DNA of 13,217 nucleotides from CAG-273 sp963560005 (GCA_963560005.1 CAUWNG010000055.1:1-13217); one strand, 5' to 3'; counted from the stretch's first letter, positions 1 to 9,545 are shown. Notes: a model not told the origin generated them from the sequence alone. Translations and numbers: made by a program.

Positions 1-56
1 ATTGCATTTTGTATTGTAAAAATTTTTGAAAAATCTAACTGAAAAATATTTTCCAT
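1..56 (-). CDS. Possible start of an unidentified gene, cut by the left edge
   Basis: Reading the minus strand downstream of polC, an ATG at 56-54 opens a frame that stays open to the window edge. The 18 visible codons read MENIFQLDFSKIFTIQNA. A purine-rich GGAAGGA lies about 12 nt upstream, a little far for a ribosome binding site; an in-frame ATG at 68-66 is too close to it. No terminator is visible between polC and this ATG, so it could be the last part of the polC transcript. The fragment is too short to assign a family, and in DNA this AT-rich an 18-codon open frame can arise by chance. Confidence 0.35.
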   Translation of the reverse strand, partial: MENIFQLDFSKIFTIQNA

Positions 57-145
57 TTTTATAAACATTCCTTCCAAAATTAGAATAATTATATATTTGT
101 AATCTTAAAAGTAAAATATTTTTTATCATATTGTTCTATTATATA

Positions 146-3100
146 TTAACCAAACAAGCTCATTTGATTGCTTTGACTCATTCCCTTTAAGCATCCTACT
201 TTATCTAAAAGTTCTATAACAGATTTTCCTATTTTAGATCTAATTTTCATATCATCTATAGACATAAACTTTCCATCTTTTTTTGCTACCTCTATACCTT
301 CTGCCGCTACATTTCCTAGCCCTGGTATACTATTTAATGGAGGTCTTATTCCACCTTCTTCTATTTTAAATTTAGTTGCATCTGATTCATATAGGTCTAT
401 TGGTAAAAACTTTATACCTCTTTCATACATTTCTAACACTAATTCTAAAATTGAATACATATTTTTATCTTTTGTTGTAGCACTATTCCCTTGTAGTTCT
501 ATTTCTTTCATTTTATTTTTTACTTTTTCTACACCATAGCACATTATATCACTATCAAATTCATCTGCTCTAATAGTATAAAAGGCTGTATAATATGCCT
601 CTGGTTTATGAACCTTAAACCAGGCTATTCTAAATGCATTTGTAACATAAGCTGCTGCATGTGCCTTTGGAAACATATATTTTATTTTTTTACATGATTC
701 AATATACCATTCTGGTACATTATGTTCTCTCATTAAAGCTTCATATTCTGCCCATTTTTCTGGATCTTTTGTAGCTTTTCCTTTACGAACACATTCCATT
801 ATTTTAAATGCTGGTTTTGGTGGCAAACCTTGTTTTATTAAATAAATCATAATATCATCTCTAGTACAAATTGCTTCACTTAATGTTATAGTACCATTTT
901 CTATAAGTGTTTGTGCATTTCCTAGCCACACATCCGTACCATGTGATAAACCAGAAATTCTTAATAACTCCTCAAAGGTTGTAGGTCTTGTGTCAACCAA
1001 CATTCCTCTTACAAATTTTGTTCCAAACTCTGGTATCCCATAACTACCTACTTCTGATCTTATTTGCTCTGGTGTTACTCCCAATGCTTTAGTTGAACTA
1101 AATATTGACATTGTTTCTTTATCATCAAGTGGAACTTTAGTTGGATCAATTCCTGTCAAATCATATAACATTCTTATCATTGTAGGATCATCATGACCTA
1201 ATATATCTAATTTTAATAAGTTTTGATCTATAGAGTGATAGTCAAAGTGAGTTGTTATTATATCTGAATTTGGATCATCTGCAGGATGTTGAATTGGTGT
1301 AAATTCAAATATTTCTCTTCCTTTTGGAACAACAATAATTCCTCCTGGATGTTGACCTGTAGTTCTTTTTATCCCTGTACATCCTCTCGACAATCTTACA
1401 ACCTCTGCATTACTTACTGGTATACCTCTTTCTTCATAATATTTTTTCACATATCCAAATGCTGTTTTATCTGCAACAGTACCTACTGTTCCTGCTTTAA
1501 ATGTAGTTCCTTTACCAAATATAACTTCAGTATATTTATGTGCTTTAGCTTGATACTCTCCTGAAAAATTTAAATCTATATCTGGTTCCTTATCACCATC
1601 AAATCCTAAAAACGTTTCAAAAGGTATATCCATTCCATCTTTTTTTAAGTCATTTCCACATTTAGGACATTTCTTATCTGGTAAATCGAATCCGTTTTTA
1701 TATCCGTAATCTGTAAAATCCGAATATTTACAATTTGGGCATCTATAATGTGGTTGAAGTGAATTTACCTCTGTAATTCCAGTTAAATATGCAGCAAATG
1801 ATGACCCAACAGATCCTCTAGACCCTACTATATATCCATCTTCATTTGATTTCCATACTAATTTTTGCGCTATAATATACATAACCGAGAAACCATTTTT
1901 TATAATAGAATCTAGTTCTTTATCTATTCTTGATTGAACAATCTCTGGAAGTGGATCACCGTATAATTGATATGCTTTGTCAAAAGCAATTCTTTTTATA
2001 TCCTCTTCACAACCTTCAATATGAGGAGGACATTTTTCTGGAGATATTGGACTTATTTTTTCACACATATCTGCTATTTTATTTGTATTTGTAACAACTA
2101 CCTCAAATGCCTTTTCTTCCCCTAAATATTCAAACTCTTTTAGCATTTCCTCCGTTGTTCTTAAATATAAAGGTGCTTGTTCATCTGCATCATCATACCC
2201 TTGACCAGCCATAAGTATTCTTCTATATATTTCATCTTCTGGATCCATAAAATGAACATCACAAGTAGCAACAACTGGCTTTCCTAATTTATCTCCTAAT
2301 GCAACTATTTTTTTATTTATGTCTTTTAACTCTTCTGTACTTGCTACTGTTTCATTTCTAACCATAAACATGTTATTCCCTAAAGGCTGAATTTCTAAAT
2401 AATCATAGTCTGCTGCTATTTCTTCCAATTCCTCATCTGTCTTACCTGCTATAATTGCTCTATATATTTCTCCTTGTTCACATGCACTTCCTAATATTAA
2501 TCCTTCAGAATATTTTTTGTACAATGATTTTAAAATACGCGGTTTTTTATAAAAATAATTTAAATGTGAATATGATACTAATTTGTATAAATTCTTAAGT
2601 CCCACATAATCTTTTGCCAAAATAATTGCATGATATGTAGGTAAACTTTTATAATCTGCCTTCCCTAAAGCATTTTCTATATCATCTAATGTAAATACAT
2701 TTTTATCTTTAAGCATTTTAAACATTACATTTAAAACTTTAACTGTAGTATCTACATCATCTAAAGCTCTATGTGCCACTTCTACTTTTATTCCTAAATT
2801 TTCTGCAATAATTCCTAATTTATATTTTTTATATGTTGGAAATAATTGTTTTGCTAGTCTTAAAGTATCTATATATGTATTATCTAATTTATATCCTAAT
2901 TCAGCACAATTATGTTTTAAAAAGCCTATGTCAAAATCCGCATTATGTGCAACTAATACACTATCTCCAACAAATTCTAAAAATTTAGGAATAACTTTAT
3001 CTATAGTTTCTGCATCTTTTACCATATCATCTGTAATGTTAGTTACTTCTACAACTTTTTGAGGTATTGGTTTCTCTGGATTTACAAAACATGAAAATTC

Positions 3101-4480
3101 GTCTATAACCTCTCCGTTTTTTACCTTCATTATTCCTATTTCTGTTATTTTTTCTGTTCTAAAAGAAAATCCTGTAGTTTCTAAATCTAAAACACAAAAT
3201 GTAGTATCCTCCAATGTTTGATTCTTAGAAAAAGATACCGCAGAAGTATTATCTGGTGCCAAATATGCTTCAACCCCATAAATTACTTTTAAATCTGGAT
3301 GATCTTTTTCTAAATATTTGTGTGCCTCTGGAAATGCTTGTACAACTCCATGGTCTGTTATTGCTATAGATTTCATTCCCCATTTTACTGCTCTTTTTAA
3401 TAAATCTTTTGCTGATGTCATTCCATCCATTTGACTCATTTGTGTATGTAAGTGTAGTTCTACCCTTTTATTTTTTGATTCATCTTTTCTAACTTCCCTT
3501 TTTATTCCTGTAGATTCTATTATTGTATTTGATATTACTCCTAATTCTTTAGAAAATGGATCAAATTGTGCTGTTCCTTCAACTTTTACACCTTTTACTC
3601 CTTTAAGCTTAGACATAATAACATCTTTTTTATCAGCTTCTAAAAATGCTTTACATGTTATAGTACTAGAACCATCATATAAATCAAATGTCAAAAGGAA
3701 TTTTCCTGATTTTAGTTCTCTTGTATCTGTATTTAATATTTCTCCATCTAACAATACTTTTCCACTATCTACTGATAATTCAGAAATTTTACTTAATTGC
3801 TCTTTTATTTTCAAACTTCTACCATATATTAATGGTGATTTTTCTTCTTTTACTTCTTCTATTTTTTCATCTTTTACAACTTCTTTTATTTCTTTTTTCT
3901 CTTCTTTTATTGTTTCTTTTACTTCTTGTTCCATTAACTTTATTGCTTGCTTTTCCAATTCTTTTGCTTGTTCTTGGCACTGCTCTATAAAATTCTCAGG
4001 AATGTCTTCCTCAAATTCAATTTTATACTTTTTTGCATATATATTTTTTATTGTTTCTTCTATTACTTTATCAAACCCTCTTGCTTCTAGTACATCTTTA
4101 CCTTTACACACTAAATTAATAATTATTTTATTATCATTAACACATAAACTACTATTTTTTAATAATGCATGTATTAATGGATATTTATATGAAATATATT
4201 CATATAAATCTTTCCATTCATTTTGAAAATTTACATCTATATCTTCATTATATTTTATTGTAATAACTGCTTGCTTAATAAAAAATCTATTTTCTATATA
4301 TCTTTCAAAGTTCATTAATTCTTTAATATCTACAATTTTACTTGCTTGTAAATCAAGTTGCATTTTAGCAGTTTTTTTATATAAACTTACATTTAATATT
4401 ATCGCATCACTTAATTCAAAACTATTAAAATTAAAATCTTTAAAAATTTCTTTAACCATTTTCTTTTCTGTTTGTACCAT
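146..4480 (-). CDS. polC: DNA polymerase III alpha subunit, PolC type
   Basis: This is the replicative polymerase of low-GC Gram-positives, with a built-in 3'-5' proofreading exonuclease; at 1444 residues it has the normal family length. In order: an N-terminal domain; a very K/E-rich linker (about 165-215); an OB-fold region (about 240-325); the first part of the PHP domain with HLHT near 343; the inserted DEDD exonuclease, with DLETTG near 431, AHNADFD near 511 and HRALDDVD near 570; a four-cysteine zinc site, CPNC...CPKC, at about 912-941; the catalytic PDIDLNF near 968; and TTGQHPGG near 1045. The C-terminus ends in NQMSLFG, matching the beta-clamp-binding QxSLF motif expected there. The ATG at 4480 has AAAGGAG six bases upstream, and the gene starts 12 bp after rseP. 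It is the last clearly identified gene of the operon. All catalytic motifs looked for are present. Confidence 0.98.
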   Translation of the reverse strand: MVQTEKKMVKEIFKDFNFNSFELSDAIILNVSLYKKTAKMQLDLQASKIVDIKELMNFERYIENRFFIKQAVITIKYNEDIDVNFQNEWKDLYEYISYKYPLIHALLKNSSLCVNDNKIIINLVCKGKDVLEARGFDKVIEETIKNIYAKKYKIEFEEDIPENFIEQCQEQAKELEKQAIKLMEQEVKETIKEEKKEIKEVVKDEKIEEVKEEKSPLIYGRSLKIKEQLSKISELSVDSGKVLLDGEILNTDTRELKSGKFLLTFDLYDGSSTITCKAFLEADKKDVIMSKLKGVKGVKVEGTAQFDPFSKELGVISNTIIESTGIKREVRKDESKNKRVELHLHTQMSQMDGMTSAKDLLKRAVKWGMKSIAITDHGVVQAFPEAHKYLEKDHPDLKVIYGVEAYLAPDNTSAVSFSKNQTLEDTTFCVLDLETTGFSFRTEKITEIGIMKVKNGEVIDEFSCFVNPEKPIPQKVVEVTNITDDMVKDAETIDKVIPKFLEFVGDSVLVAHNADFDIGFLKHNCAELGYKLDNTYIDTLRLAKQLFPTYKKYKLGIIAENLGIKVEVAHRALDDVDTTVKVLNVMFKMLKDKNVFTLDDIENALGKADYKSLPTYHAIILAKDYVGLKNLYKLVSYSHLNYFYKKPRILKSLYKKYSEGLILGSACEQGEIYRAIIAGKTDEELEEIAADYDYLEIQPLGNNMFMVRNETVASTEELKDINKKIVALGDKLGKPVVATCDVHFMDPEDEIYRRILMAGQGYDDADEQAPLYLRTTEEMLKEFEYLGEEKAFEVVVTNTNKIADMCEKISPISPEKCPPHIEGCEEDIKRIAFDKAYQLYGDPLPEIVQSRIDKELDSIIKNGFSVMYIIAQKLVWKSNEDGYIVGSRGSVGSSFAAYLTGITEVNSLQPHYRCPNCKYSDFTDYGYKNGFDLPDKKCPKCGNDLKKDGMDIPFETFLGFDGDKEPDIDLNFSGEYQAKAHKYTEVIFGKGTTFKAGTVGTVADKTAFGYVKKYYEERGIPVSNAEVVRLSRGCTGIKRTTGQHPGGIIVVPKGREIFEFTPIQHPADDPNSDIITTHFDYHSIDQNLLKLDILGHDDPTMIRMLYDLTGIDPTKVPLDDKETMSIFSSTKALGVTPEQIRSEVGSYGIPEFGTKFVRGMLVDTRPTTFEELLRISGLSHGTDVWLGNAQTLIENGTITLSEAICTRDDIMIYLIKQGLPPKPAFKIMECVRKGKATKDPEKWAEYEALMREHNVPEWYIESCKKIKYMFPKAHAAAYVTNAFRIAWFKVHKPEAYYTAFYTIRADEFDSDIMCYGVEKVKNKMKEIELQGNSATTKDKNMYSILELVLEMYERGIKFLPIDLYESDATKFKIEEGGIRPPLNSIPGLGNVAAEGIEVAKKDGKFMSIDDMKIRSKIGKSVIELLDKVGCLKGMSQSNQMSLFG

Positions 4481-4492
4481 AAATGTTCTCCT

Positions 4493-5752
4493 TTAGAAAA
4501 TTCTTAAAATATCATTATATGCAACATATATAGATAATCCTATTAATAACATAAATCCTACCATCTGTATTTTTATTTCAGTCTCTTGTTTTAATGGTTT
4601 TTTTCTTATTGCTTCTAATAGAAGTATAACAATTTTTCCTCCATCAAGAGGTGGAAAAGGTAAAAGATTTGTTACTCCTAAAGATATTGATATAAGTGCT
4701 AAAATATATATAAAGTCTGCAAGTCCATTGGTTTCTGCCACCACTTCTCCAATTCCTACTGGTCCCATTAATTGATTTACTGAAACTCCGCCAGAAAATA
4801 ATAACTTTAAATTATTTATTATTGAAAATGCAAAATCACCAGTATCCCAGAAGGCATAATAAATATTATTAGAAAAATTATTTTGTGCCTTTTGTAAATA
4901 TACTCCTAAATAATAGTTATATCTTACTTCTGGCTGAATAGTAATGTTTATTATTTCACTTTTTCTTTCTACTTCAAAATTTAAAATTTTTGATTTGTTT
5001 ATACTTTCTAGTAATTTTTCTGGATTTCCTTTTACATCTTCTCCATTAACTTTTGTAATAATATCTCCTGCTAGTAAACCTTGCTCTTCAGCTGGACTAT
5101 TAGGTTCTAATACTACAACTTCTGTAGTAGGACTATTTTCCCTATATTTAACTGCTATTCCTGTATAATTATATTCTTCTGCTGATGGATTAATTGTAAA
5201 TTGTAGTTTTTCACCATTTCTTTCCACTTCTATATGTAAAAGCTCTCCATTACACTCTTGTAAAATCTGATCAAAATCAGATTTATTTCTTATAGTTTTA
5301 TTATTTATTTTTGTTATCTTATCTCCTGAAATTATTCCAGCAGCATCTGCACTTTGGTTTGGAATTGTTTTATCTACAGTTGTAGATATATTATTACCTA
5401 AAGATGCCATAAGTATAAAATATGTAATAAGTGCAAAAATAATATTAACTAATCCTCCCGCAGCTACTACAGCAATTCTTTTAGGAATACTTGCCATGCT
5501 AAAAGAACCTTCTTTTTCAGAACGTTCTTCTTCTCCTTCCATATTTACATATCCACCCAAAGGTATCAATCTTATTGAATATTTAGTTTCTTTTCCTTGT
5601 TTTTTCCATATAGTTGGTCCAAATCCTATTGAAAATTCGTTTACTCTTATTTTACACAATCTTGCTACTAAAAAATGTCCGCCTTCATGTATTAGTACTA
5701 AAAAACCTAATATAAATATTATTTTTAAAACAGTAATAAAAAAAGTTAACAA
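4493..5752 (-). CDS. rseP: RIP metalloprotease RseP/RasP (site-2 protease)
   Basis: This is a membrane-embedded zinc protease that cleaves transmembrane substrates such as anti-sigma factors and remnant signal peptides. The zinc motif HEGGH is at residues 22-26 in the first transmembrane helix, and the second conserved motif, NLLPFPPLDGG, is near 362-372. Two PDZ-like segments lie between them (about 124-187 and 208-272), with GIISGDKITKINNK and GLLAGDIITKVNGE as their carboxylate-loop regions. The longest frame begins at an ATG at 5797 inside cdsA, but a perfect AGGAGG (5761-5766) sits eight bases before a TTG at 5752. Starting there puts the first helix at the N-terminus as in the family, gives 419 residues and removes the overlap with cdsA. 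Its ribosome binding site lies just after the cdsA stop, so translation is probably coupled. The family is certain; the TTG start is an inference from the SD. Confidence 0.96.
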   Translation of the reverse strand: MLTFFITVLKIIFILGFLVLIHEGGHFLVARLCKIRVNEFSIGFGPTIWKKQGKETKYSIRLIPLGGYVNMEGEEERSEKEGSFSMASIPKRIAVVAAGGLVNIIFALITYFILMASLGNNISTTVDKTIPNQSADAAGIISGDKITKINNKTIRNKSDFDQILQECNGELLHIEVERNGEKLQFTINPSAEEYNYTGIAVKYRENSPTTEVVVLEPNSPAEEQGLLAGDIITKVNGEDVKGNPEKLLESINKSKILNFEVERKSEIINITIQPEVRYNYYLGVYLQKAQNNFSNNIYYAFWDTGDFAFSIINNLKLLFSGGVSVNQLMGPVGIGEVVAETNGLADFIYILALISISLGVTNLLPFPPLDGGKIVILLLEAIRKKPLKQETEIKIQMVGFMLLIGLSIYVAYNDILRIF

Positions 5753-5768
5753 ATAAATTTCCTCCTGT

Positions 5769-6575
5769 TTAAAGTATTGATAAAAATAGATATGCAAAAG
5801 GTGCTATAAATATAATACTATCTATTCTATCTAACATTCCTCCATGACCTGGAATAAGCTCACCAAAATCTTTTATTCCATTAAATCTTTTTATTGAAGA
5901 TGCAGACAAATCACCTAATTGTCCTATTAAACTTAATATTATTCCTACAATTACTATATATATATAATCTATATTTAAATTAAATACTGTATTACAGATT
6001 AGTGTATAAATTAAAACTAAAATAGTAGCTCCTATTGTTCCACCTATACAACCTTCTATCGTTTTATTTGGACTAATCTTAGTAAATTTGTGTTTTCCCA
6101 TACTCTTTCCAACAAAGTATGCAAATACATCCGTCCCCCATGAAGTAAAAAACACATACCATAATAGTATCTTTCCATCTGGAATATTCTCTCTTATAAT
6201 AGAAATAAACATTAAAAATATTACGATATAACAAATTCCAAAAAAGGTAATAGCAATATCTAATATGTTAATTTTCATTTCTCTATGTATTACTATTGCA
6301 AATAATAATAATATTGATAATGGTATTATTATTCCAATTGCTTTTAATGTCATCCCTTGTGGCACCAGATGTATTAAAGATATGGAAGCTGCCGCAATAT
6401 ATCCTAACCATGATACTGGTTTAGCTTTTCCTTCAAAAGATTTATAAAATTCATATAAACTTAACATTGCAACCAATGCAATTGTTACATCAACAACATA
6501 AGTATTTCCAAAAATAAGTAATATAGCTACTAAAGGAAATAATACAATACCTGATATAATTCTTTTAAAATTCAT
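5769..6575 (-). CDS. cdsA: Phosphatidate cytidylyltransferase (CDP-diacylglycerol synthase)
   Basis: The enzyme makes CDP-diacylglycerol from CTP and phosphatidic acid, the branch point of membrane phospholipid synthesis. The 268-residue protein is almost entirely hydrophobic helices. The family signature lies near the C-terminus: SIKRFNGIKDFGELIPGHGG followed by MLDRIDS, with the conserved S, R, K-D, PGHGG and DRxD in place. AAAGGA sits eight bases before the ATG. The gene follows uppS by 21 bp and precedes the rseP ribosome binding site by a few bases. Neighbouring uppS and cdsA both feed envelope lipid synthesis. In many Bacillota dxr follows cdsA; here rseP does. Confidence 0.97.
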   Translation of the reverse strand: MNFKRIISGIVLFPLVAILLIFGNTYVVDVTIALVAMLSLYEFYKSFEGKAKPVSWLGYIAAASISLIHLVPQGMTLKAIGIIIPLSILLLFAIVIHREMKINILDIAITFFGICYIVIFLMFISIIRENIPDGKILLWYVFFTSWGTDVFAYFVGKSMGKHKFTKISPNKTIEGCIGGTIGATILVLIYTLICNTVFNLNIDYIYIVIVGIILSLIGQLGDLSASSIKRFNGIKDFGELIPGHGGMLDRIDSIIFIAPFAYLFLSIL

Positions 6576-6596
6576 TTTTTATATCCTTTCAATAAT

Positions 6597-7304
6597 TTAT
6601 TTTGCTCCAAATTTTCTATTTCTTTTGCTAAACTCTTCTATTGCATTATCTAAATCTTCTTCTGAAAAATCTGGCCAATATTTTGGAATAAACATAAACT
6701 CTGTATATGCCAATTGCCATGGCAAATAGTTACTTATTCTTAGTTCTCCACCTGGTCTAATTAATAAATCTGGATCTGGAATACCTACAGTATATAGATT
6801 ATTTGAAACTAATTCTTCATTTATATCTTCTATATTTACTTCATTGTTTTTTACTTTATTTGCTATTTTTCTAACAGCTTTTGTTATTTCATCTCTACCA
6901 CCATAATTAAAAGCAATATTTAAAGTTAATCCAGTATTATCTTTAGTTTTGTCTAGCAATTTTAAAATTGAATCTTTTAAATTTTTATCTAATTCATCTA
7001 TATCTCCTAACACTTTAATTTTTATATTATCAGAGCTCGTTCTTTTTAATAAATCTTCTACATAGCTCTTTAATAAAAACATTAAAGCACCAACTTCTTC
7101 CTTAGTTCTTTTCCAATTTTCTGTAGAAAATGCATAAACAGTTAAATATTTTAATCCTATTTTATTAGCATATTTAGCTATTTTTTCTAAATTTTCTGCT
7201 CCTGCTTTGTGTCCTAATTTTATTTCTATTCCCTTTTCTCTTGCCCATCTTCTATTTCCATCCATAATAATAGCTATATGCTGAGGCATATTTTTTTCTT
7301 CCAT
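6597..7304 (-). CDS. uppS: Isoprenyl transferase (undecaprenyl diphosphate synthase)
   Basis: This cis-prenyltransferase condenses isopentenyl diphosphate onto farnesyl diphosphate to give the C55 carrier lipid for peptidoglycan and other wall polymers. Family motifs are clear: HIAIIMDGNRRWA at 9-21 (D15 is the catalytic aspartate), GHKAGAE, LTVYAFSTENWKR, FNYGGRDEI and DPDLLIRPGGELRISNYLPW. The last differs slightly from the common RTSGE form (RPGGE here), but the conserved R, G, E and R are kept. The longest frame starts at 7316, but GGAG (7311-7314) lies exactly six bases before the ATG at 7304, while nothing suitable precedes 7316, so I use 7304 (235 residues). The gene starts about 14 bp after the frr stop, with its SD in that gap. 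Confidence 0.96.
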   Translation of the reverse strand: MEEKNMPQHIAIIMDGNRRWAREKGIEIKLGHKAGAENLEKIAKYANKIGLKYLTVYAFSTENWKRTKEEVGALMFLLKSYVEDLLKRTSSDNIKIKVLGDIDELDKNLKDSILKLLDKTKDNTGLTLNIAFNYGGRDEITKAVRKIANKVKNNEVNIEDINEELVSNNLYTVGIPDPDLLIRPGGELRISNYLPWQLAYTEFMFIPKYWPDFSEEDLDNAIEEFSKRNRKFGAK

Positions 7305-7318
7305 ATATTTCTCCATTC

Positions 7319-7864
7319 TTAAATACTCATAATTTCCTTCTCTTTAGCTTCTAGTATTTTATCTATTTCATCTATTTTTTTATCTGTTAATTTTTGAATA
7401 TCTTCTTCCTCTTTTTCCAAATCATCCTCTGTTATTTCAGAATTTTTTTGCATAGTTTTAGCTTCGTCTATAGCATCTCTTCTTATTGATCTTATAGCTA
7501 CTTTTGACTCTTCTCCCATTTTTTTAATATCTTTTACTATTTCTTTTCTTCTCTCTTCATTTAATTCAGGAAAAGCTAGTCTTATTACTTTTCCATCATT
7601 ATTTGGATTAATACCTATATCTGATTTTAAAATTTCTTTTTCTATTTCTTTTAAAATACTTACATCCCATGGTTGTATCAGTATTAATCTAGCTTCTGGA
7701 ACTGATATTCCAGCAACTTGATTTATTGGAGTAGGAACTCCATAATAATTTATTGTTATTTTATTTAATATAGCAGGATTAGCTCTACCTGCTCTAATCT
7801 CTGACAAATTTTCCTCAAAAACACTAATTGTTTTGTTCATTTTTTCTTCATATTTATTATCCAT
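7319..7864 (-). CDS. frr: Ribosome recycling factor
   Basis: RRF acts with EF-G to split post-termination ribosomes in the cytoplasm. At 181 residues it is close to the usual ~185. The sequence fits the family along its length: the N-terminal helix ending in LSEIRAGRANPAIL, the beta-domain segment YYGVPTPINQVAGISVPEAR, IQPWD, and the charged long helices with INPNNDGKVIRLAFPELNEE and RR(K/D)A-type repeats toward the C-terminus. GAAAGGAAGGA lies about nine bases before the ATG. The gene is 43 bp downstream of pyrH, the largest gap within the operon, and pyrH-frr is one of the most conserved gene pairs in bacteria. Confidence 0.97.
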   Translation of the reverse strand: MDNKYEEKMNKTISVFEENLSEIRAGRANPAILNKITINYYGVPTPINQVAGISVPEARLILIQPWDVSILKEIEKEILKSDIGINPNNDGKVIRLAFPELNEERRKEIVKDIKKMGEESKVAIRSIRRDAIDEAKTMQKNSEITEDDLEKEEEDIQKLTDKKIDEIDKILEAKEKEIMSI

Positions 7865-7907
7865 AATTAATTTCCTTCCTTTCTATTTTATTAATAAATT
7901 CAATTTA

Positions 7908-8618
7908 TTATTCATGTATAAACGTGCCTACTTTATCACCTTTTACAGCTTTAATAATATTTTCAGGTTCTTCTATTGCAAATACTACCAACTCAATATT
8001 ATTGTCTCTGCATAGAGATATAGCTGTTGAATCCATAACTTTTAAATTTTTATTTAAAATATCTAAATATGTAATTTCATCATATTTTATAGCATCTTTA
8101 TTTATTTTTGGATCTTCTGAATATACACCATCTATTGTTTTACCAACTAATATAACTTCTGCTTCTATTTCTGCTGCTCTTAAAGCTGCTGCTGTGTCTG
8201 TTGTAAAAAATGGATTTCCTGTTCCTGCTCCAAAAATAACAACTCTACCTTTTTCTAAATGTTTTAAAGCTTTCCTTTTTATATACGGTTCTGCTATTTC
8301 TCTCATTTCTATAGCAGTTTGTAGTCTTGTATATATTCCTCTTGCTTCCAATGCATCTTGAAGTGCTAAACCATTCATTGTTGTTGCAAGCATTCCCATA
8401 TAGTCAGAAGTTGTTCTTTCTATATCATGCCCATATTTTCCTCTCCAAAAGTTTCCTCCTCCAACTACTATTGCAACTTCAGCTCCTAATTCTACTAAAT
8501 GTTTTACTTGATCACAAACTTTACCTATTGTTTGTGCATCTATACCTACTTTCTTTTCACCTGCTAAAGCCTCTCCACTTAGTTTTAATAGTACTCTTTT
8601 ATATTTCAATTGTGACAC
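7908..8618 (-). CDS. pyrH: Uridylate kinase (UMP kinase)
   Basis: This phosphorylates UMP to UDP in pyrimidine nucleotide synthesis; it is a hexameric amino-acid-kinase-fold enzyme. Motifs in order are KRVLLKLSGEAL near the N-terminus, the glycine-rich VVGGGNFWRG, DYMGMLATTMNGLALQDALE, FGAGTGNPFFTTDTAAALRA and VGKTIDGVYSEDPK. At 236 residues it has the normal length. The start is a GTG at 8618, with AAGGAG ten bases upstream. It is the first gene of the operon here; the upstream rpsB-tsf pair found in many genomes is replaced by a divergent sortase gene. Synthesis probably starts from the extended -10 element at 8657-8665. Confidence 0.97.
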   Translation of the reverse strand: MSQLKYKRVLLKLSGEALAGEKKVGIDAQTIGKVCDQVKHLVELGAEVAIVVGGGNFWRGKYGHDIERTTSDYMGMLATTMNGLALQDALEARGIYTRLQTAIEMREIAEPYIKRKALKHLEKGRVVIFGAGTGNPFFTTDTAAALRAAEIEAEVILVGKTIDGVYSEDPKINKDAIKYDEITYLDILNKNLKVMDSTAISLCRDNNIELVVFAIEEPENIIKAVKGDKVGTFIHE

Positions 8619-8656
8619 ACTTTACACTCTCCTTACTTTATTTTTTAATCTCCTAT

Positions 8657-8665
8657 ATTCTATCA
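8657..8665 (-). promoter_or_regulatory. Candidate extended -10 promoter of the pyrH-polC operon
   Basis: On the minus strand TGATAGAAT matches a TGn extended -10 with five of six bases of TATAAT. It lies about 38 bp upstream of the pyrH GTG, just before its leader. No good -35 is visible 17 bp further up. This is a guess from the motif and its position at the head of the operon. Confidence 0.4.
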
Positions 8666-8816
8666 TATATTAGTATTTTTTTGTATCATTTTTTAAAATT
8701 TTCTTAAGATTTTTATTTATATTTTTTTTACAATTGCTAATAATATTATTAATAGATTTTTTTCATACATTACAGGTAAATATTGGAGTAAAATCTCGAA
8801 AGGAATGATTTTAATA

Positions 8817-9545
8817 ATGAATCAAATCTTGTCTAAAAAAAATATTTTTAAAGAAAAAATAAATATAGAATTCAGCAATGAAATTTCTTCCATTCCATTT
8901 GATGAAAATAAAATTAGACAAAGCAAAAAATATTTTTCTAAAAATAATTTTAAATATAAACTACAATTTATCATTTCTGTAATTACCGCAATCGTTTTTA
9001 TATTTATTTTTTACATTAATAATTATTTAAATATAAAAAAAGAAAAAATTTCAAAACAGTTGTTAAATTCATTTAATTTAACAACACTATATTCAGAAAA
9101 TACCAATCATGAAACTAAAAAGTTAAGTAATTCTATAGACAAATCATCTTTATTTGTAATAGGTATGATAAAAATAGATAAAATAAACTTAAACTATCCT
9201 ATATTATCACAAAGTAGTAAAGAATTATTAAAAATGTCTATCTGCAGATTTGCAGGTCCTTTGCCTAATGAAGTGGGTAATTTATGCATTGCTGGGCACA
9301 ACTATGTAGATTACAAATTATTTAGCAGATTAAATGAATTAAAGAAAAATGATGTCGTGCAAATATATGATTATACAGGAAACAAAATAGATTATACTGT
9401 TTATGATAAATATGAAGTAGAAATAGATGATTTATCTTGTACATCTCAAAATGTTGGTAATAAAAGAATATTAACATTATTAACTTGTAATAATGTTAAT
9501 GGAACAAGAATTGTTGTAAAAGCAAAAGAAAAAGGAACGATTTAA
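8817..9545 (+). CDS. Membrane-anchored sortase (class A/D-like)
   Basis: Sortases are cysteine transpeptidases that cut LPXTG-type sorting signals and join the protein to the cell wall. The protein has a K/N-rich cytoplasmic N-terminus, one transmembrane helix at about residues 47-68 (FIISVITAIVFIFIFYI) and an extracellular catalytic domain. The triad is present: His161 in CIAGHNY, Cys224 in the TLLTC motif and Arg231 in NGTR; total length is 242. Two in-frame ATGs are possible. The AAAGGA at 8799-8804 directly abuts the one at 8805 but is 12 bases before the one at 8817, so 8817 is preferred, without certainty. It is the only plus-strand gene here, divergent from pyrH and convergent with an LPQTG protein, its obvious candidate substrate. 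TLLTC fits class A/D rather than class B, but the class is not certain. Confidence 0.92.
   Translation: MNQILSKKNIFKEKINIEFSNEISSIPFDENKIRQSKKYFSKNNFKYKLQFIISVITAIVFIFIFYINNYLNIKKEKISKQLLNSFNLTTLYSENTNHETKKLSNSIDKSSLFVIGMIKIDKINLNYPILSQSSKELLKMSICRFAGPLPNEVGNLCIAGHNYVDYKLFSRLNELKKNDVVQIYDYTGNKIDYTVYDKYEVEIDDLSCTSQNVGNKRILTLLTCNNVNGTRIVVKAKEKGTI

Noticed and set aside
5753..5797. Overlap between cdsA and rseP implied by the longest rseP frame
   Set aside because: The AGGAGG at 5761-5766 lies inside that extension and points to the TTG at 5752, so the overlap is not real.
7924..8361. 145-codon plus-strand frame opposite pyrH
   Set aside because: It lies wholly antisense to a certain pyrH, resembles no protein I know and lacks a ribosome binding site.
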